Notes: generated by a model not told the origin, from the letters alone. Shown: positions 49,895-59,960, numbered from the stretch's first letter. The stretch: 64,000 nt of DNA from Comamonas serinivorans (GCF_002158865.1 NZ_CP021455.1:3968001-4032000); one strand, 5' to 3'. Numbers and translations: made by a program.

Positions 49895-50986
49895 ATGAAC
49901 CGTCCTTTCAATTTTTCCGCAGGCCCGGCTGCCATGCCGGAGGAAGTCCTTCAGCAAGCCGGCGCCGAGATCGCCAACTGGCATGGCAGCGGCATGGGCG
50001 TGATGGAGATGAGCCACCGCGGCAAGGAGTTCATCTCGATCTACGAGGCCGCCGAGCGCGATTTCCGCGAGCTCATGGCCGTGCCCGAGGACTTCCACAT
50101 CCTGTTCATGCAGGGCGGCGGCTGGGGCGAAAACGCCATCGTGCCGATGAACCTGAGCCAGGGCGGCGCCATCGACTTCGTGGTCACGGGCGGCTGGAGC
50201 CAGAAGTCCTTCAAGGAAGCCGGCAAGTACGGCCAGACGGCGCTGGCCGCCTCCGGCGAAGCCGGCGGGTTCACCGACATTCCCGATCCCGCCACCTGGC
50301 AGCTGCGCCCGGACGCGCGCTACCTGCACATCTGCTCCAACGAAACGGTGCACGGCGTCGAGTTTCAAACCCTGCCCGACCTGAAGGCCCTGGGCAGCAG
50401 CGCCCCGCTGGTGGTGGACGTGTCGTCGCACGTGGCCTCGCGGCCCATCGACTGGTCGCGCGTGGGCCTGGCCTACGCCGGCGCTCAGAAGAACCTGGGC
50501 CCCGCGGGCCTGACGCTGGTGGTGGTGCGCAAGGACCTGGTCGGCCAGGCCCTGACGATCTGCCCCAGCGCCTTCAACTACGAGCTGGTGGCCAAGAACG
50601 ACTCGATGTTCAACACCCCGCCCACCTACGCCATCTACATGGCCGGGTTGGTGTTCCAGTGGCTCAAGCGCCAGGGCGGCATCGCGGCCGTCGAGGCGCG
50701 CAACATCGAGAAGGCCCGCCTGCTCTACGACTTCATCGACGCCTCGCCCTTCTACGTGAACCGCGTGGCGCCTGCGCACCGTTCGCGCATGAACGTGCCC
50801 TTCTTCCTGGCCGACGAGTCGCGCAACGACGATTTCCTGGCCGGCGCCAAGGCCGCGGGCCTGCTGCAGCTCAAGGGCCACAAGAGTGTGGGCGGCATGC
50901 GCGCCAGCCTCTACAACGCCATGCCGCTCGAAGGCGTCAAGGCGCTGTTGGCCTACATGCGAGAATTCGAGCTTCGCCACGCCTAA
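49895..50986 (+). CDS. serC: Phosphoserine aminotransferase
   Basis: A 363-residue PLP enzyme starting MNRPFNFSAGPAAMP. MQGGGWGENAIVPMNL is the cofactor-phosphate region, and GAQKNLGPAG carries the PLP lysine. It makes phosphoserine from phosphohydroxypyruvate and also acts in pyridoxine synthesis. First of a serine/aromatic gene run. Confidence 0.95.
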   Translation: MNRPFNFSAGPAAMPEEVLQQAGAEIANWHGSGMGVMEMSHRGKEFISIYEAAERDFRELMAVPEDFHILFMQGGGWGENAIVPMNLSQGGAIDFVVTGGWSQKSFKEAGKYGQTALAASGEAGGFTDIPDPATWQLRPDARYLHICSNETVHGVEFQTLPDLKALGSSAPLVVDVSSHVASRPIDWSRVGLAYAGAQKNLGPAGLTLVVVRKDLVGQALTICPSAFNYELVAKNDSMFNTPPTYAIYMAGLVFQWLKRQGGIAAVEARNIEKARLLYDFIDASPFYVNRVAPAHRSRMNVPFFLADESRNDDFLAGAKAAGLLQLKGHKSVGGMRASLYNAMPLEGVKALLAYMREFELRHA

Positions 50987-51009
50987 CGCAAAGCCCCCTG
51001 CTCACGCCA

Positions 51010-52092
51010 ATGACCCGCACCCTTGCCGAACTGCGCACCCTGATCGACGCGGCCGATCAGGCGCTTCTCGAAGTCCTCAACCGTCGCGCGGGTCTGGCCA
51101 ACGAGGTCGGCGAGCTCAAGCGCAAGGAAGGCAGTGCGGTGTTTCGCCCCGATCGCGAAGCCCAGGTCATCCATGGCTTGCAGACGCGCAATCCGGGCCC
51201 GCTCAAGGCCCAGAACGTGGCCACCATCTGGCGCGAGATCATGTCGGCCTGCCGCGCCCTCGAGGCCCCGCAACGCGTGGCCTACCTGGGCCCGCGCGGC
51301 ACCTTCTCGGAACAGGCGGCCGAGCAGTTCTTCGGCTCCAGCATCGAGCACATCCCCTGTGGCAGCTTTGACGAGGTGTTCCACGCGACCACCGCCGGCA
51401 CGGCCGAGTTCGGCGTCGTGCCGGTCGAGAACAACACCGAAGGCGTGGTCACGCGCTCGCTGGACCTGTTCCTGCACTCGCCGGTGCACGTGATCGGTGA
51501 AACCAGCATGCTGGTGCGCCACAACCTGCTGCGCGCCAACGACAGCAAGGACGGCATCGAGGTCATCGTCGGCCACGCCCAGGCGCTGGGCCAATGCCAG
51601 CGCTGGCTCAACGAGCACCTGCCGCATGTCGAACGCCGCGCTGTGTCCAGCAACGCCGAAGGCGCCCGCCTGGCCGCGCAAGAGCCGACCTGGGCCGCCA
51701 TTGCCAGCGCACGCGCGGGCAGCGAGTTCGGCCTGTTCACCGTGGCCCACGCCATCCAAGACGACGCCTTCAACCGCACGCGCTTTGCCGTCATCTGCCT
51801 GCCGCAGACCCAGCCGGCCCCCGAGGCTTCGGGCCGTGACTGCACCAGCCTCATCGTCTCGGTGCCCAACAAACCCGGCGCCGTGCACGACCTGCTGGTG
51901 CCGCTCAAGCAGCATGGCGTGTCCATGTCGCGCTTCGAGTCGCGGCCGGCGCGCTCGGGCCAGTGGGAGTACTACTTCTACATCGACCTCGAGGGTCACC
52001 CCTCACAGCCCCAGGTGAAGGCCGCCATCACCGAACTGCGTCAGCTGTGCTCCTTCTTCAAGGTGCTGGGCACCTACCCCGTGGCGGATTGA
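51010..52092 (+). CDS. pheA: Chorismate mutase / prephenate dehydratase
   Basis: A 360-residue bifunctional protein. Residues 1-88 form an AroQ-type mutase (LRTLIDAADQALLEVLNRRA), about 90-270 the dehydratase (AYLGPRGTFSEQAAEQFFGS, FGVVPVENNTEGVV), and about 280-355 the ACT domain. It catalyses two steps from chorismate to phenylpyruvate. Confidence 0.95.
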   Translation: MTRTLAELRTLIDAADQALLEVLNRRAGLANEVGELKRKEGSAVFRPDREAQVIHGLQTRNPGPLKAQNVATIWREIMSACRALEAPQRVAYLGPRGTFSEQAAEQFFGSSIEHIPCGSFDEVFHATTAGTAEFGVVPVENNTEGVVTRSLDLFLHSPVHVIGETSMLVRHNLLRANDSKDGIEVIVGHAQALGQCQRWLNEHLPHVERRAVSSNAEGARLAAQEPTWAAIASARAGSEFGLFTVAHAIQDDAFNRTRFAVICLPQTQPAPEASGRDCTSLIVSVPNKPGAVHDLLVPLKQHGVSMSRFESRPARSGQWEYYFYIDLEGHPSQPQVKAAITELRQLCSFFKVLGTYPVAD

Positions 52093-52104
52093 AGGCAGCC
52101 TCGC

Positions 52105-52983
52105 ATGTTCCAGCAACTCGGATTGATCGGCTGCGGCCTCATCGGCGGCTCGTTCGCGCTGGCCCTGCGCCAGGCGGGGCTGGTCAAGCGCGTCGTGGGC
52201 TACAGCAAATCCCCCACCACCACCGTCAAGGCGCGCCAGCTGGGCGTGATCGACATCGAGGCCCCCTCGGCCCTGCTGGCCGCGTCGGGGGCCGACCTGA
52301 TCCTGCTGGCTGTGCCGGTGGCGGCCACCGAGGCCACGCTGCGCAACATCCGCGAGATGCTCAAGCCCGAGGTCCTGGTCATGGACGTGGGATCCACCAA
52401 GCAGGACGTGGTCGACGCGGCGCGCCGCTCGCTGCGCGACATGCTGGGCTGCTTCGTGCCCGCCCACCCGGTGGCCGGCCGCGAGGTCTCGGGCGTGGAG
52501 CATGCCGACGCCAACCTGTTCCGTGATCGCCAGGTCATCCTCACACCGCTGGAGCGCACCCAGGTGCAGCACCTGGACCGCGCCCAGGCGGTCTGGGAAG
52601 CCATGGGCTCCAAGGTCGTGCGCATGTCCCCCGAAGCCCACGACCGGGCCTTCGCCGCGGTGAGCCACCTGCCCCACCTGCTGGCGTTTGCGGCCATGAA
52701 CGGGGTGCTGGGCCAGGAACAGGGCAACGAACTGCTGGCGCTGGCCGGCCCGGGTTTTCGCGACTTCAGCCGCATCGCCGCCAGCGATCCCGCCATGTGG
52801 CGCGATGTGCTGCTGGCCAACCGCCAGGAAGTGCTGGCCCAGTCCAAGGCCTTCCAACAAGCCCTGACCGCCATGGAGTCGCTGATCGAGCGCGGCGACG
52901 GAGAAGCGCTGGAGCGCGCCATCCGCCACGCCAGCGTCGCGCGCGCCCACTGGCGCATGGGCACGCCGCAGTCGGGCGTGTGA
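52105..52983 (+). CDS. tyrA: Prephenate dehydrogenase
   Basis: A 292-residue protein. GLIGCGLIGGSFALALRQAG near residue 6 is the NAD-binding Rossmann start; VMDVGSTK and PAHPVAGRE are the catalytic region. It produces hydroxyphenylpyruvate for tyrosine. Follows pheA and precedes aroA. Confidence 0.95.
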   Translation: MFQQLGLIGCGLIGGSFALALRQAGLVKRVVGYSKSPTTTVKARQLGVIDIEAPSALLAASGADLILLAVPVAATEATLRNIREMLKPEVLVMDVGSTKQDVVDAARRSLRDMLGCFVPAHPVAGREVSGVEHADANLFRDRQVILTPLERTQVQHLDRAQAVWEAMGSKVVRMSPEAHDRAFAAVSHLPHLLAFAAMNGVLGQEQGNELLALAGPGFRDFSRIAASDPAMWRDVLLANRQEVLAQSKAFQQALTAMESLIERGDGEALERAIRHASVARAHWRMGTPQSGV

Positions 52984-53087
52984 TCCTGTTCCCCGGCCCG
53001 GAGCGCCCCGCTTCGCGCCCTGCCGCCCTTGATCCCGGACCGCACGCCCGTCGTCGGCCCTTTTTGACCCCACGAGGCTGAACCCTC

Positions 53088-55115
53088 ATGTACGCGATCC
53101 CTTTCCTCGACTTGCCGGCCCTGGCGCAGATCCGTGGCACGGTGGTGCTGCCCGGCTCCAAGAGCATCTCCAACCGCGTGCTGCTGCTGGCCGCGCTGTG
53201 CGAAGGCACCACCGTCGTGCACGACGCGCTGGATTCGGACGACACCCGCGTGATGCTGGCCGCCCTGCAGCAGCTGGGTGTCGGGGTGCAGGTGAACGGC
53301 ACCACCGTCGCCATCACCGGCTGCGGCGGCCGTTTTGCCCCGTCGTCGGCCGCACCGGCCGAGCTGTTCCTCGGCAACGCCGGCACGGCCATGCGCCCCC
53401 TGGCCGCGGTGCTGGCCGTGCTCGGCGTGCCCGCCACCCTCAGCGGCGTGGCGCGCATGCACGAGCGCCCCATTGGCGACCTGGTGGATGCGCTGCGCCA
53501 GTTCGGCTGCACGGTGGACTACCTGGGTGAGACGGGGTATCCACCGATTCGCGTTGATCAAATAACGGAAAACCGCCAATACTCCATCTCCGTCAAAGGC
53601 AACGTCTCCAGCCAATTCCTGACGGCCCTGCTCATGGCCTTGCCGCTGGCCGTGCCATCGCCCGACGACCAGCCCATCGAGCTGCGCGTGGAGGGGGAGC
53701 TGATCTCCAAACCCTACATCGAGATCACGCTGAACCTGCTGGCCCGGTTCGGCGTCATCGTGCGGCGCGACGGCTGGTCGCGCTTCACCATCCAGCCCGG
53801 CAGCCGCTACCGCGCGCCCGAGCACGTCTACGTCGAGGCCGACGCCTCGTCGGCCAGCTACTTCATCGCCGCCGGCGCGCTCGCCTGCGAGGGCCGGGGC
53901 GAAGACGACTGCGTGCGCATCAAGGGCGTGGGCGCCGACTCCATTCAGGGCGACATCCGCTTCGTCGATGCCGCACGCGCCATGGGCGCCGACATCCGCA
54001 GTGGCGCCAACTGGCTCGAAATCCGCCGCGGCGCCTGGCCCCTCAAAGCCATCGACCTGGACTGCAACCACATCCCCGATGCCGCCATGACACTGGCCGT
54101 CATGGCGCTGTACGCCGAAGGCACGACGGTGCTGCGCAACATCGCCAGCTGGCGCGTCAAGGAGACCGACCGCCTGAGCGCCATGGCCACCGAGTTGCGC
54201 AAGCTCGGCGCCACGGTCGAGGAAGGCGGCGATTTCATCGCCATCACCCCGCCGCGCGAGCTGGGCGTCTGGCGGGCAGCCACCATCGGCACCTACGACG
54301 ACCACCGCATGGCCATGTGCTTCTCGTTGGCGGCGTTCAACCCCGCAGGCCTGCCGGTGCGCATCCTGGACCCCAAGTGCGTGGCCAAGACCTTCCCCGA
54401 CTACTTCGAAGCCCTGCTCGCCCTGGCCCGGCCGCGCGGCGAGGTGCCGGTGATCTGCATCGACGGCCCGTCGGCCTCGGGCAAAGGCACGCTGGCCAGC
54501 GAACTGGCCAAGCGCCTGGGCTACCACTACCTGGATTCCGGCGCCCTCTACCGCGTCACGGCCCTGGCCGCCACGCGCGCCGGCCTGAGCCTGGATGCCG
54601 AACACGAAGCCAACATCGTGCGCCTCATCCAGACGCTGAATCCGCGCTTCGACGACGGCCGCATCTGGCTCAACGGCGAAGACTGCGGCACCGCCATCCG
54701 CGCCGACGACATGGGGGGCAAGGCCTCCCAGGTGTCGGCCCTGCCCGGCGTGCGCGCCGCCCTGCTCGACCTGCAGCGCCGCGCGGCGCGCCTGCCGGGG
54801 CTGGTGGCCGACGGGCGCGACATGGGCACGGTGATCTTTCCGCAGGCGCCACTCAAGGTGTTCCTGACTGCCACGCCCGAGACGCGCGCCGATCGCCGCC
54901 ACAAGCAATTGATGGCCAACGGTTTTGACGCTAAACTATCCGACCTTTTGGCCGACTTGCAGGCCCGCGATGCGCGCGACACGCAGCGCAGCGTGGCCCC
55001 CCTGAAGCCCGCCGAAGACGCCAAGCCGCTGGACAACTCGCAACTGGGCATCGAGGAATCGGTGCAACAGGTGTTGAGCTGGTGGCTTGCATTGCAGCCC
55101 TTTGCAGCCACCTGA
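53088..55115 (+). CDS. aroA: Bifunctional EPSP synthase / cytidylate kinase fusion
   Basis: A 675-residue single polypeptide. Residues 1-445 are EPSP synthase (LPGSKSISNR, NAGTAMRPL, DDHRMAM); from about residue 453 the sequence is Cmk (VICIDGPSASGKGTLASELA Walker A, TATPETRADRRHKQL, ARDARDTQRSVAPL). It joins a shikimate-pathway enzyme to pyrimidine salvage/CMP kinase without a stop. This fusion is known in Comamonadaceae; elsewhere cmk usually precedes rpsA as a separate gene. Symbol refers to aroA with cmk fused. Confidence 0.95.
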   Translation: MYAIPFLDLPALAQIRGTVVLPGSKSISNRVLLLAALCEGTTVVHDALDSDDTRVMLAALQQLGVGVQVNGTTVAITGCGGRFAPSSAAPAELFLGNAGTAMRPLAAVLAVLGVPATLSGVARMHERPIGDLVDALRQFGCTVDYLGETGYPPIRVDQITENRQYSISVKGNVSSQFLTALLMALPLAVPSPDDQPIELRVEGELISKPYIEITLNLLARFGVIVRRDGWSRFTIQPGSRYRAPEHVYVEADASSASYFIAAGALACEGRGEDDCVRIKGVGADSIQGDIRFVDAARAMGADIRSGANWLEIRRGAWPLKAIDLDCNHIPDAAMTLAVMALYAEGTTVLRNIASWRVKETDRLSAMATELRKLGATVEEGGDFIAITPPRELGVWRAATIGTYDDHRMAMCFSLAAFNPAGLPVRILDPKCVAKTFPDYFEALLALARPRGEVPVICIDGPSASGKGTLASELAKRLGYHYLDSGALYRVTALAATRAGLSLDAEHEANIVRLIQTLNPRFDDGRIWLNGEDCGTAIRADDMGGKASQVSALPGVRAALLDLQRRAARLPGLVADGRDMGTVIFPQAPLKVFLTATPETRADRRHKQLMANGFDAKLSDLLADLQARDARDTQRSVAPLKPAEDAKPLDNSQLGIEESVQQVLSWWLALQPFAAT

Positions 55116-55165
55116 CGGCCTTCGAAGGACTGCAGACGACCTGAGGTTTGTCCACAGGTCGCCGC

Positions 55166-55181
55166 GAGGCCTTCGGGCCTC
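55166..55181 (+). promoter_or_regulatory. UUCG-capped hairpin in the rpsA leader
   Basis: GAGGCC, TTCG, GGCCTC form a very stable tetraloop stem about 165 nt upstream of rpsA. It may attenuate or regulate rpsA, or end the aroA/cmk message. Confidence 0.4.
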
Positions 55182-55343
55182 TCACCCCAAGGTGGTGGTT
55201 TGCTCCCGCCGCGCCGCATGCGCACTGGCAGGCCACCGTTGTGCAACCCAACCCGGGATTTCATCCCACATTCCGCTCGCATTCAGCCCCTACAAACCAG
55301 CGCATGTCGCGCGGGTCAATCCTGAGTCGAGTCAAGGAAATTC

Positions 55344-57029
55344 ATGTCCGAATCTTTTGCCGCCCTTTTTGAAGAATCGATCCAGCGCTCGGAAATGCGC
55401 CCTGGCGAGGTCATCACCGCTGAAGTCGTGCGCATCGAGCACAGCTTCGTGGTCGTGAACGCCGGCCTGAAGTCCGAAGCCTACGTGCCGATCGAAGAAT
55501 TCAAGAACGATCAGGGCGAAATCGAAGTCCAAGAAGGCGACTTCGTGTCGGTGGCCATCGACGCCGTGGAAAACGGCTACGGCGACACCATCCTGAGCCG
55601 TGACAAGGCCAAGCGTCTGGCCTCGTGGCTGGCCCTGGAAAAGGCCCTGGAATCGGGCGATTTCGTGACCGGCACCACCTCGGGCAAGGTCAAGGGCGGC
55701 CTGACCGTGCTGGTCAACGGCATCCGCGCCTTCCTGCCGGGTTCGCTGGTCGACACGCGTCCCACCAAGGACCTGACGCCCTACGAAAACAAGACCCTGG
55801 AATTCAAGGTCATCAAGCTGGACCGCAAGCGCAACAACGTCGTGCTGTCGCGCCGTGCCGTGGTCGAAGCCTCGATGGGCGAAGAGCGCGCCAAGCTGAT
55901 GGAGACGCTGAAGGAAGGCGCCGTCGTCAATGGCGTGGTCAAGAACATCACCGAATACGGTGCGTTCGTGGACCTGGGCGGCATCGACGGCCTGCTGCAC
56001 ATCACCGACATGGCCTGGCGTCGCGTGCGCCACCCCTCGGAAGTGGTGCACACCGGCCAGGAAATCCAGGCCAAGATCCTCAAGTTCGACACCGAGAAGA
56101 ACCGCGTGTCGCTGGGCCTCAAGCAAATGGGCGACGACCCCTGGCTGGGCGTGTCGCGCCGCTACCCCTCGGGCACGCGCATGTTCGGCAAGGTCACCAA
56201 CATTGCCGACTACGGTGCGTTCGTCGAGCTGGAACCCGGCATCGAAGGCCTGGTCCACGTGTCCGAAATGGACTGGACCAACAAGAACGTGGCCCCCAAC
56301 AAGATCGTGTCGCTGGGTGACGAAGTCGAAGTCATGGTGCTCGACATCGACGAAGACAAGCGCCGCATCAGCCTGGGCATGAAGCAGTGCAAGGCCAACC
56401 CCTGGCAGGAGTTCGCTCAGAACACCCGCCGCGGCGACAAGGTGTCGGGCCCCATCAAGTCCATCACCGACTTCGGCGTGTTCGTGGGTCTGGCTGCCGG
56501 CATCGACGGCCTGGTTCACCTGTCCGACCTGTCGTGGAACGAGCCCGGCGAAGTGGCCGTGCGCAACTACAAGAAGGGCCAGGAAGTCGAGGCCGTGGTG
56601 CTGGGCGTGGACGTGGACCGCGAACGCATCAGCCTGGGCATCAAGCAGCTCGACGGCGACCCGTTCTCGACCTTCACGTCGATCAACGACAAGGGCTCGA
56701 CGGTGACCGGCAAGGTCAAGACCGTGGATGCCAAGGGCGCCGAAATCGACCTGGGCGAAGACATCGTGGGTTACCTGCGTGCGTCGGAAATCTCGCGCGA
56801 CCGCGTGGAAGATGCCCGCAACGTGCTCAAGGAAGGCGACGAAGTCACGGCCGTGGTCGTGAACATCGACCGCAAGACCCGCAACATCCAGCTGTCGATC
56901 AAGGCCAAGGACGCCGCCGACCAGCACGAAGCGATGTCCAGCCTGTCGCAACAATCGGCCCGCGAACACGCTGGCACGACCAGCCTGGGCGCCCTGCTGC
57001 GTGCCAAGCTGGACACGGACAAGCAATAA
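55344..57029 (+). CDS. rpsA: 30S ribosomal protein S1
   Basis: A 561-residue protein with six S1 repeats (for example VKNITEYGAFVDLGGIDGLL, VTNIADYGAFVELEPGIEGL, IKSITDFGVFVGLAAGIDGL). AAGGAA precedes the ATG. It binds mRNA on the small subunit. Follows cmk and precedes ihfB, the usual proteobacterial order. Confidence 0.98.
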   Translation: MSESFAALFEESIQRSEMRPGEVITAEVVRIEHSFVVVNAGLKSEAYVPIEEFKNDQGEIEVQEGDFVSVAIDAVENGYGDTILSRDKAKRLASWLALEKALESGDFVTGTTSGKVKGGLTVLVNGIRAFLPGSLVDTRPTKDLTPYENKTLEFKVIKLDRKRNNVVLSRRAVVEASMGEERAKLMETLKEGAVVNGVVKNITEYGAFVDLGGIDGLLHITDMAWRRVRHPSEVVHTGQEIQAKILKFDTEKNRVSLGLKQMGDDPWLGVSRRYPSGTRMFGKVTNIADYGAFVELEPGIEGLVHVSEMDWTNKNVAPNKIVSLGDEVEVMVLDIDEDKRRISLGMKQCKANPWQEFAQNTRRGDKVSGPIKSITDFGVFVGLAAGIDGLVHLSDLSWNEPGEVAVRNYKKGQEVEAVVLGVDVDRERISLGIKQLDGDPFSTFTSINDKGSTVTGKVKTVDAKGAEIDLGEDIVGYLRASEISRDRVEDARNVLKEGDEVTAVVVNIDRKTRNIQLSIKAKDAADQHEAMSSLSQQSAREHAGTTSLGALLRAKLDTDKQ

Positions 57030-57049
57030 TCCCTGCTTGACGTCACGCG

Positions 57050-57119
57050 AGCCGCTTGCGTGGCGTTGATGCCGGATGGTCCGCCCATCCGGTGCCAGCG
57101 CCTGCCCAAGCGGCTTTTT
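57050..57119 (+). terminator. Terminator after rpsA
   Basis: AGCCGCTTG (57,050-57,058) pairs with CAAGCGGCT (57,107-57,115), then T5; an inner GCCGGATGG stem is also present. Confidence 0.7.
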
Positions 57120-57147
57120 CATGCCCATTTGTCAGCCAACCGTTGCC

Positions 57148-57441
57148 ATGACCCGTTCCGATCTCGTTGAAGCGCTGGCCGCGCGTTTTGATCAGCTGAC
57201 CGTGCGCGACGCCGAAGTGGCGGTCAAGACCATCCTCGACGCCATGAGCGACGCGCTGGCCCGTGGGCATCGCATTGAAATTCGCGGCTTTGGCAGCTTT
57301 TCGGTCACGCGCAGGCCGCCCCGCCAGGGCCGCAACCCGGCCACGGGCCAGGCGGTGCAGATTCCCGAAAAGCGCGTGCCCCACTTCAAGCCCGGCAAGG
57401 CCCTGCGCGAGGCCGTCGACAGCCGCACCGACGCGGAGTGA
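57148..57441 (+). CDS. ihfB: Integration host factor beta
   Basis: A 97-residue HU/IHF-family protein; ATG at 57,148 (MTRSDLVEALAARF). RIEIRGFGSFSVTRRPPRQG and NPATGQAVQIPEKRVPHFKP are the beta-arm and DNA-bending tip. It also could serve the prophage integrase. Confidence 0.95.
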   Translation: MTRSDLVEALAARFDQLTVRDAEVAVKTILDAMSDALARGHRIEIRGFGSFSVTRRPPRQGRNPATGQAVQIPEKRVPHFKPGKALREAVDSRTDAE

Positions 57442-57447
57442 GCCGCC

Positions 57448-57765
57448 ATGCAGACCCTGCTTCGTGTGCTGCGCTGGGCACTCAAGGCCGCCGTGTTCTT
57501 CACGCTGTTTGCCTTTGCCCTGAACAACCAGCAGGACGCCAGCGTGCATTTCTTCTTTGGCCAGCAGTGGCGCATGCCCATGGCCCTGATCGTGCTGGTC
57601 AGCTTCGCCATCGGCCTGGCCGTGGGCGTGCTGGGCATGCTCAGCACCCTGTGGCGCCGGCAAACGCCCAAGGCTGCCCAGGCTCGCCGCCCCGAGGACG
57701 AGACGCTGTTGACCGGCCGGCCCCCGCTCGTCGACCTGCCCGAGGACTCGCCCCATGGCCTTTGA
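57448..57765 (+). CDS. lapA: LapA-family membrane protein
   Basis: A 105-residue protein with two hydrophobic segments (AVFFTLFAFALN, LIVLVSFAIGLAVGVLGML), DUF1049-type. It overlaps lapB by 11 nt. LapA/LapB control LPS assembly through FtsH turnover of LpxC in E. coli. Confidence 0.85.
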   Translation: MQTLLRVLRWALKAAVFFTLFAFALNNQQDASVHFFFGQQWRMPMALIVLVSFAIGLAVGVLGMLSTLWRRQTPKAAQARRPEDETLLTGRPPLVDLPEDSPHGL

Positions 57766-58900
57766 CCTGACCTGGATCCTGCTGGGCTTTCCCATCGCCT
57801 TTGCGCTGGGGTGGTTCGCTTCGCGGCTGGACGTGCGCCAGTCCAAGACCGACTACCGGCAAGCGCCCAAAGCGTATTTCAAAGGCCTGAACTACCTGCT
57901 CAACGAGCAGCAGGACCGCGCCATCGACGCCTTCATCGAGGCCGTGCAGAGCGACCCCGACACCTCGGACCTGCACTTCGCGCTGGGCAGCCTGTTCCGC
58001 CGCCGCGGCGACTACGACCGCGCCGTGCGCGTGCATCAGCACCTGCTGGCGCGGGGCGACCTGAGCCGCGAAGACCACGCACGCGCCCAGCACGCGCTGG
58101 CCATGGATTACCTGACCGCTGGCCTGCTCGACCACGCCGAGAACGCCCTCATCGCCCTGCGCGGCACCAGCTTCGAGCAGGATGCGCTCGTGGCGCTGCT
58201 GGCCATCTACGAACGCGCGCGGGACTGGCCCAAGGCCGCCGACATCGCCCGCGAGCTGCAGCAACGCGGCGCCGGCGATTTCCACACGCGCATCGCCCAC
58301 TTCCTGTGCGAGCAGGCGGCCACGGCCCTGACACGCGGCGAACGCGACGCCGGCCTGGCCCTGCTGCGTCAAGCCAACGCCGAAGCCCCCGCCGCGCCCC
58401 GGCCCTACCTCGACAGCGCGCGCTGGCACGCCCAGCAGCAGGACTTCAAGGCCGCCTACGACCGGCTGGTGCGCATCGCCCAGCAAGCGCCGCACGCCAT
58501 GCCGCTGGCTGCCCACGCCCTGGCCCAGGCCGCGCAAGCCAGCGCGCAGCAGGCGGGCGCGCTGGCCGTGCTCAAGCTCAGCTACGAGCAGCAGGCCTCC
58601 ATCGACGTGCTGGACGCCATCGTCAGCCTGGCGCCCCACCCGCCCAATGGCCGGGCCTGGTACATCCGCCACCTCGAGCAGCACCCGTCCTTGCTGGCGG
58701 CCACGCGCTGGCTGGAGGACGAGCCACTGCACAGCCACTCTGACCACGCGCTGGTGCAGCGCGCGCTCACGCAGGCCGGCAAGCCGCTGTCGCGCTACCG
58801 CTGCACGCAGTGCGGCTTCGAATCGGCCACCTACTTCTGGCAATGCCCGGGCTGCCAAAGCTGGGACAGCTTTCCGCCAAAGCGCCTCGAGGAGTTGTGA
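57755..58900 (+). CDS. lapB: LPS assembly protein LapB
   Basis: A 381-residue protein: N-terminal membrane anchor, tetratricopeptide repeats (AFIEAVQSDPDTSDLHFALG onward), and a C-terminal rubredoxin-type metal site (CTQCG and CPGCQ). Matches LapB/YciM. Confidence 0.9.
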   Translation: MAFDLTWILLGFPIAFALGWFASRLDVRQSKTDYRQAPKAYFKGLNYLLNEQQDRAIDAFIEAVQSDPDTSDLHFALGSLFRRRGDYDRAVRVHQHLLARGDLSREDHARAQHALAMDYLTAGLLDHAENALIALRGTSFEQDALVALLAIYERARDWPKAADIARELQQRGAGDFHTRIAHFLCEQAATALTRGERDAGLALLRQANAEAPAAPRPYLDSARWHAQQQDFKAAYDRLVRIAQQAPHAMPLAAHALAQAAQASAQQAGALAVLKLSYEQQASIDVLDAIVSLAPHPPNGRAWYIRHLEQHPSLLAATRWLEDEPLHSHSDHALVQRALTQAGKPLSRYRCTQCGFESATYFWQCPGCQSWDSFPPKRLEEL

Positions 58901-58913
58901 TGTGATTTGGCCA

Positions 58914-58934
58914 CATCAGGCTGCGAGCCTGATG
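58914..58934 (+). terminator. Hairpin after lapB
   Basis: CATCAGGCT, GCG, AGCCTGATG. It lacks a T-tract, so termination would be weak or Rho-assisted. Confidence 0.45.
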
Positions 58935-59007
58935 CCTATGTCGCATGCAGTATGCAGCCCTTCTCAATACATACCAATCGGTAACACATGCATACTGCCT
59001 TTGAACA

Positions 59008-59565
59008 TCACACCACGAGCAAGGTGCGCTGCAGCCACTGGTCCTGCCAGTGGTCCAGGCTGCGCGAGAACATCTGCGCGCCCAGGGTCCAGATCAGCGG
59101 CGACAGGTCCACGTTGCCCAAGGGCGGAATCAGGCGCTGCACGGGGCGCAGCAGGGGCGCGCCGACACGCTGCAGCCAGTCGTAGACATCGGGGTCGCCG
59201 CGCAGCCAGCTCATCAGCACCAGGGCAATCATCACCACCGTGATCAGGGTGCAGATGAGCTGCACCAGGCCCACGGCGGTCATCTCCAGCCACACCCACA
59301 GACCGCCGCCCAGCCACACGTTCTGGATGCCGAACTGGATCGCCTTGACCGCGAACGCCACCAGCAGGCTGGCCAGGTCCAGCCGGCCCATCTTGGGCAG
59401 CATGCGGCGCAGCGGCAGCACGGCCCAGTCGGTCAGGCTGGCGATCACGCGGCCCAGCGGGCTTTGCAGCGGAATGCCGTGGTAGTTGGTGTAGGCGCGC
59501 AATAGGCAAGCGCCGCCGAACAGGCTGGCCAGGACTTCGAGCAGGTACGTGAGGGCGATGTGCAT
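59008..59565 (-). CDS. YggT-family membrane protein
   Basis: A 185-residue protein with two YGGT modules: VIASLTDWAVLPLRRMLPKM and APLLRPVQRLIPPLGNVDLS, each near hydrophobic segments. Family role is in membrane/ion homeostasis but not settled. Confidence 0.85.
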   Translation of the reverse strand: MHIALTYLLEVLASLFGGACLLRAYTNYHGIPLQSPLGRVIASLTDWAVLPLRRMLPKMGRLDLASLLVAFAVKAIQFGIQNVWLGGGLWVWLEMTAVGLVQLICTLITVVMIALVLMSWLRGDPDVYDWLQRVGAPLLRPVQRLIPPLGNVDLSPLIWTLGAQMFSRSLDHWQDQWLQRTLLVV

Positions 59566-59960
59566 GGCGGCCGAGGGAAATGCAAAGCCGCGATGCTAAC
59601 GCCCGCCCGGCACGTCGGGCGCTGAATGCGAGCGAACCGGCTTGGATGTGGGCGCCCTGAGGTGAAAGAGGAGCGGGCCAGCGCCGGCACCCGAGAAAGA
59701 GGGCCCGGCCAAGCGGCCGCATCGTGCGAGGGAATGCCGACACTGCGGGCGGGGTGCGAACCGGGCGCGGCCAGACGCGAGGGGACACAGGGCCGGTCGC
59801 GCCGGCCAGCGTGCTGGCGGTGGCCTGAGGCATGCATGGCTGTAGGGCCAACAGGGGCGCAGGCCATGGCCCTGACCGTGCGGGTCAGCTTCGCCACCCC
59901 GCCTGGTTGTGAGCGCTCTGCGGCCGATCCGCGTGTCCTCACCGGCCGGGTTGCGGCCGC
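59566..59960. other. GC-rich intergenic stretch, no gene accepted
   Basis: A 395-base gap between two minus-strand genes. It contains the inverted repeat GCCCGCCCGGCACGTCGGGC near 59,601 that may be a terminator of the DUF11 gene. Long frames here run through both neighbours and look like shadows. Confidence 0.5.

Noticed and set aside
52200..54908. 902-residue minus-strand open frame
   Set aside because: Antisense to tyrA and aroA/cmk; shadow frame.
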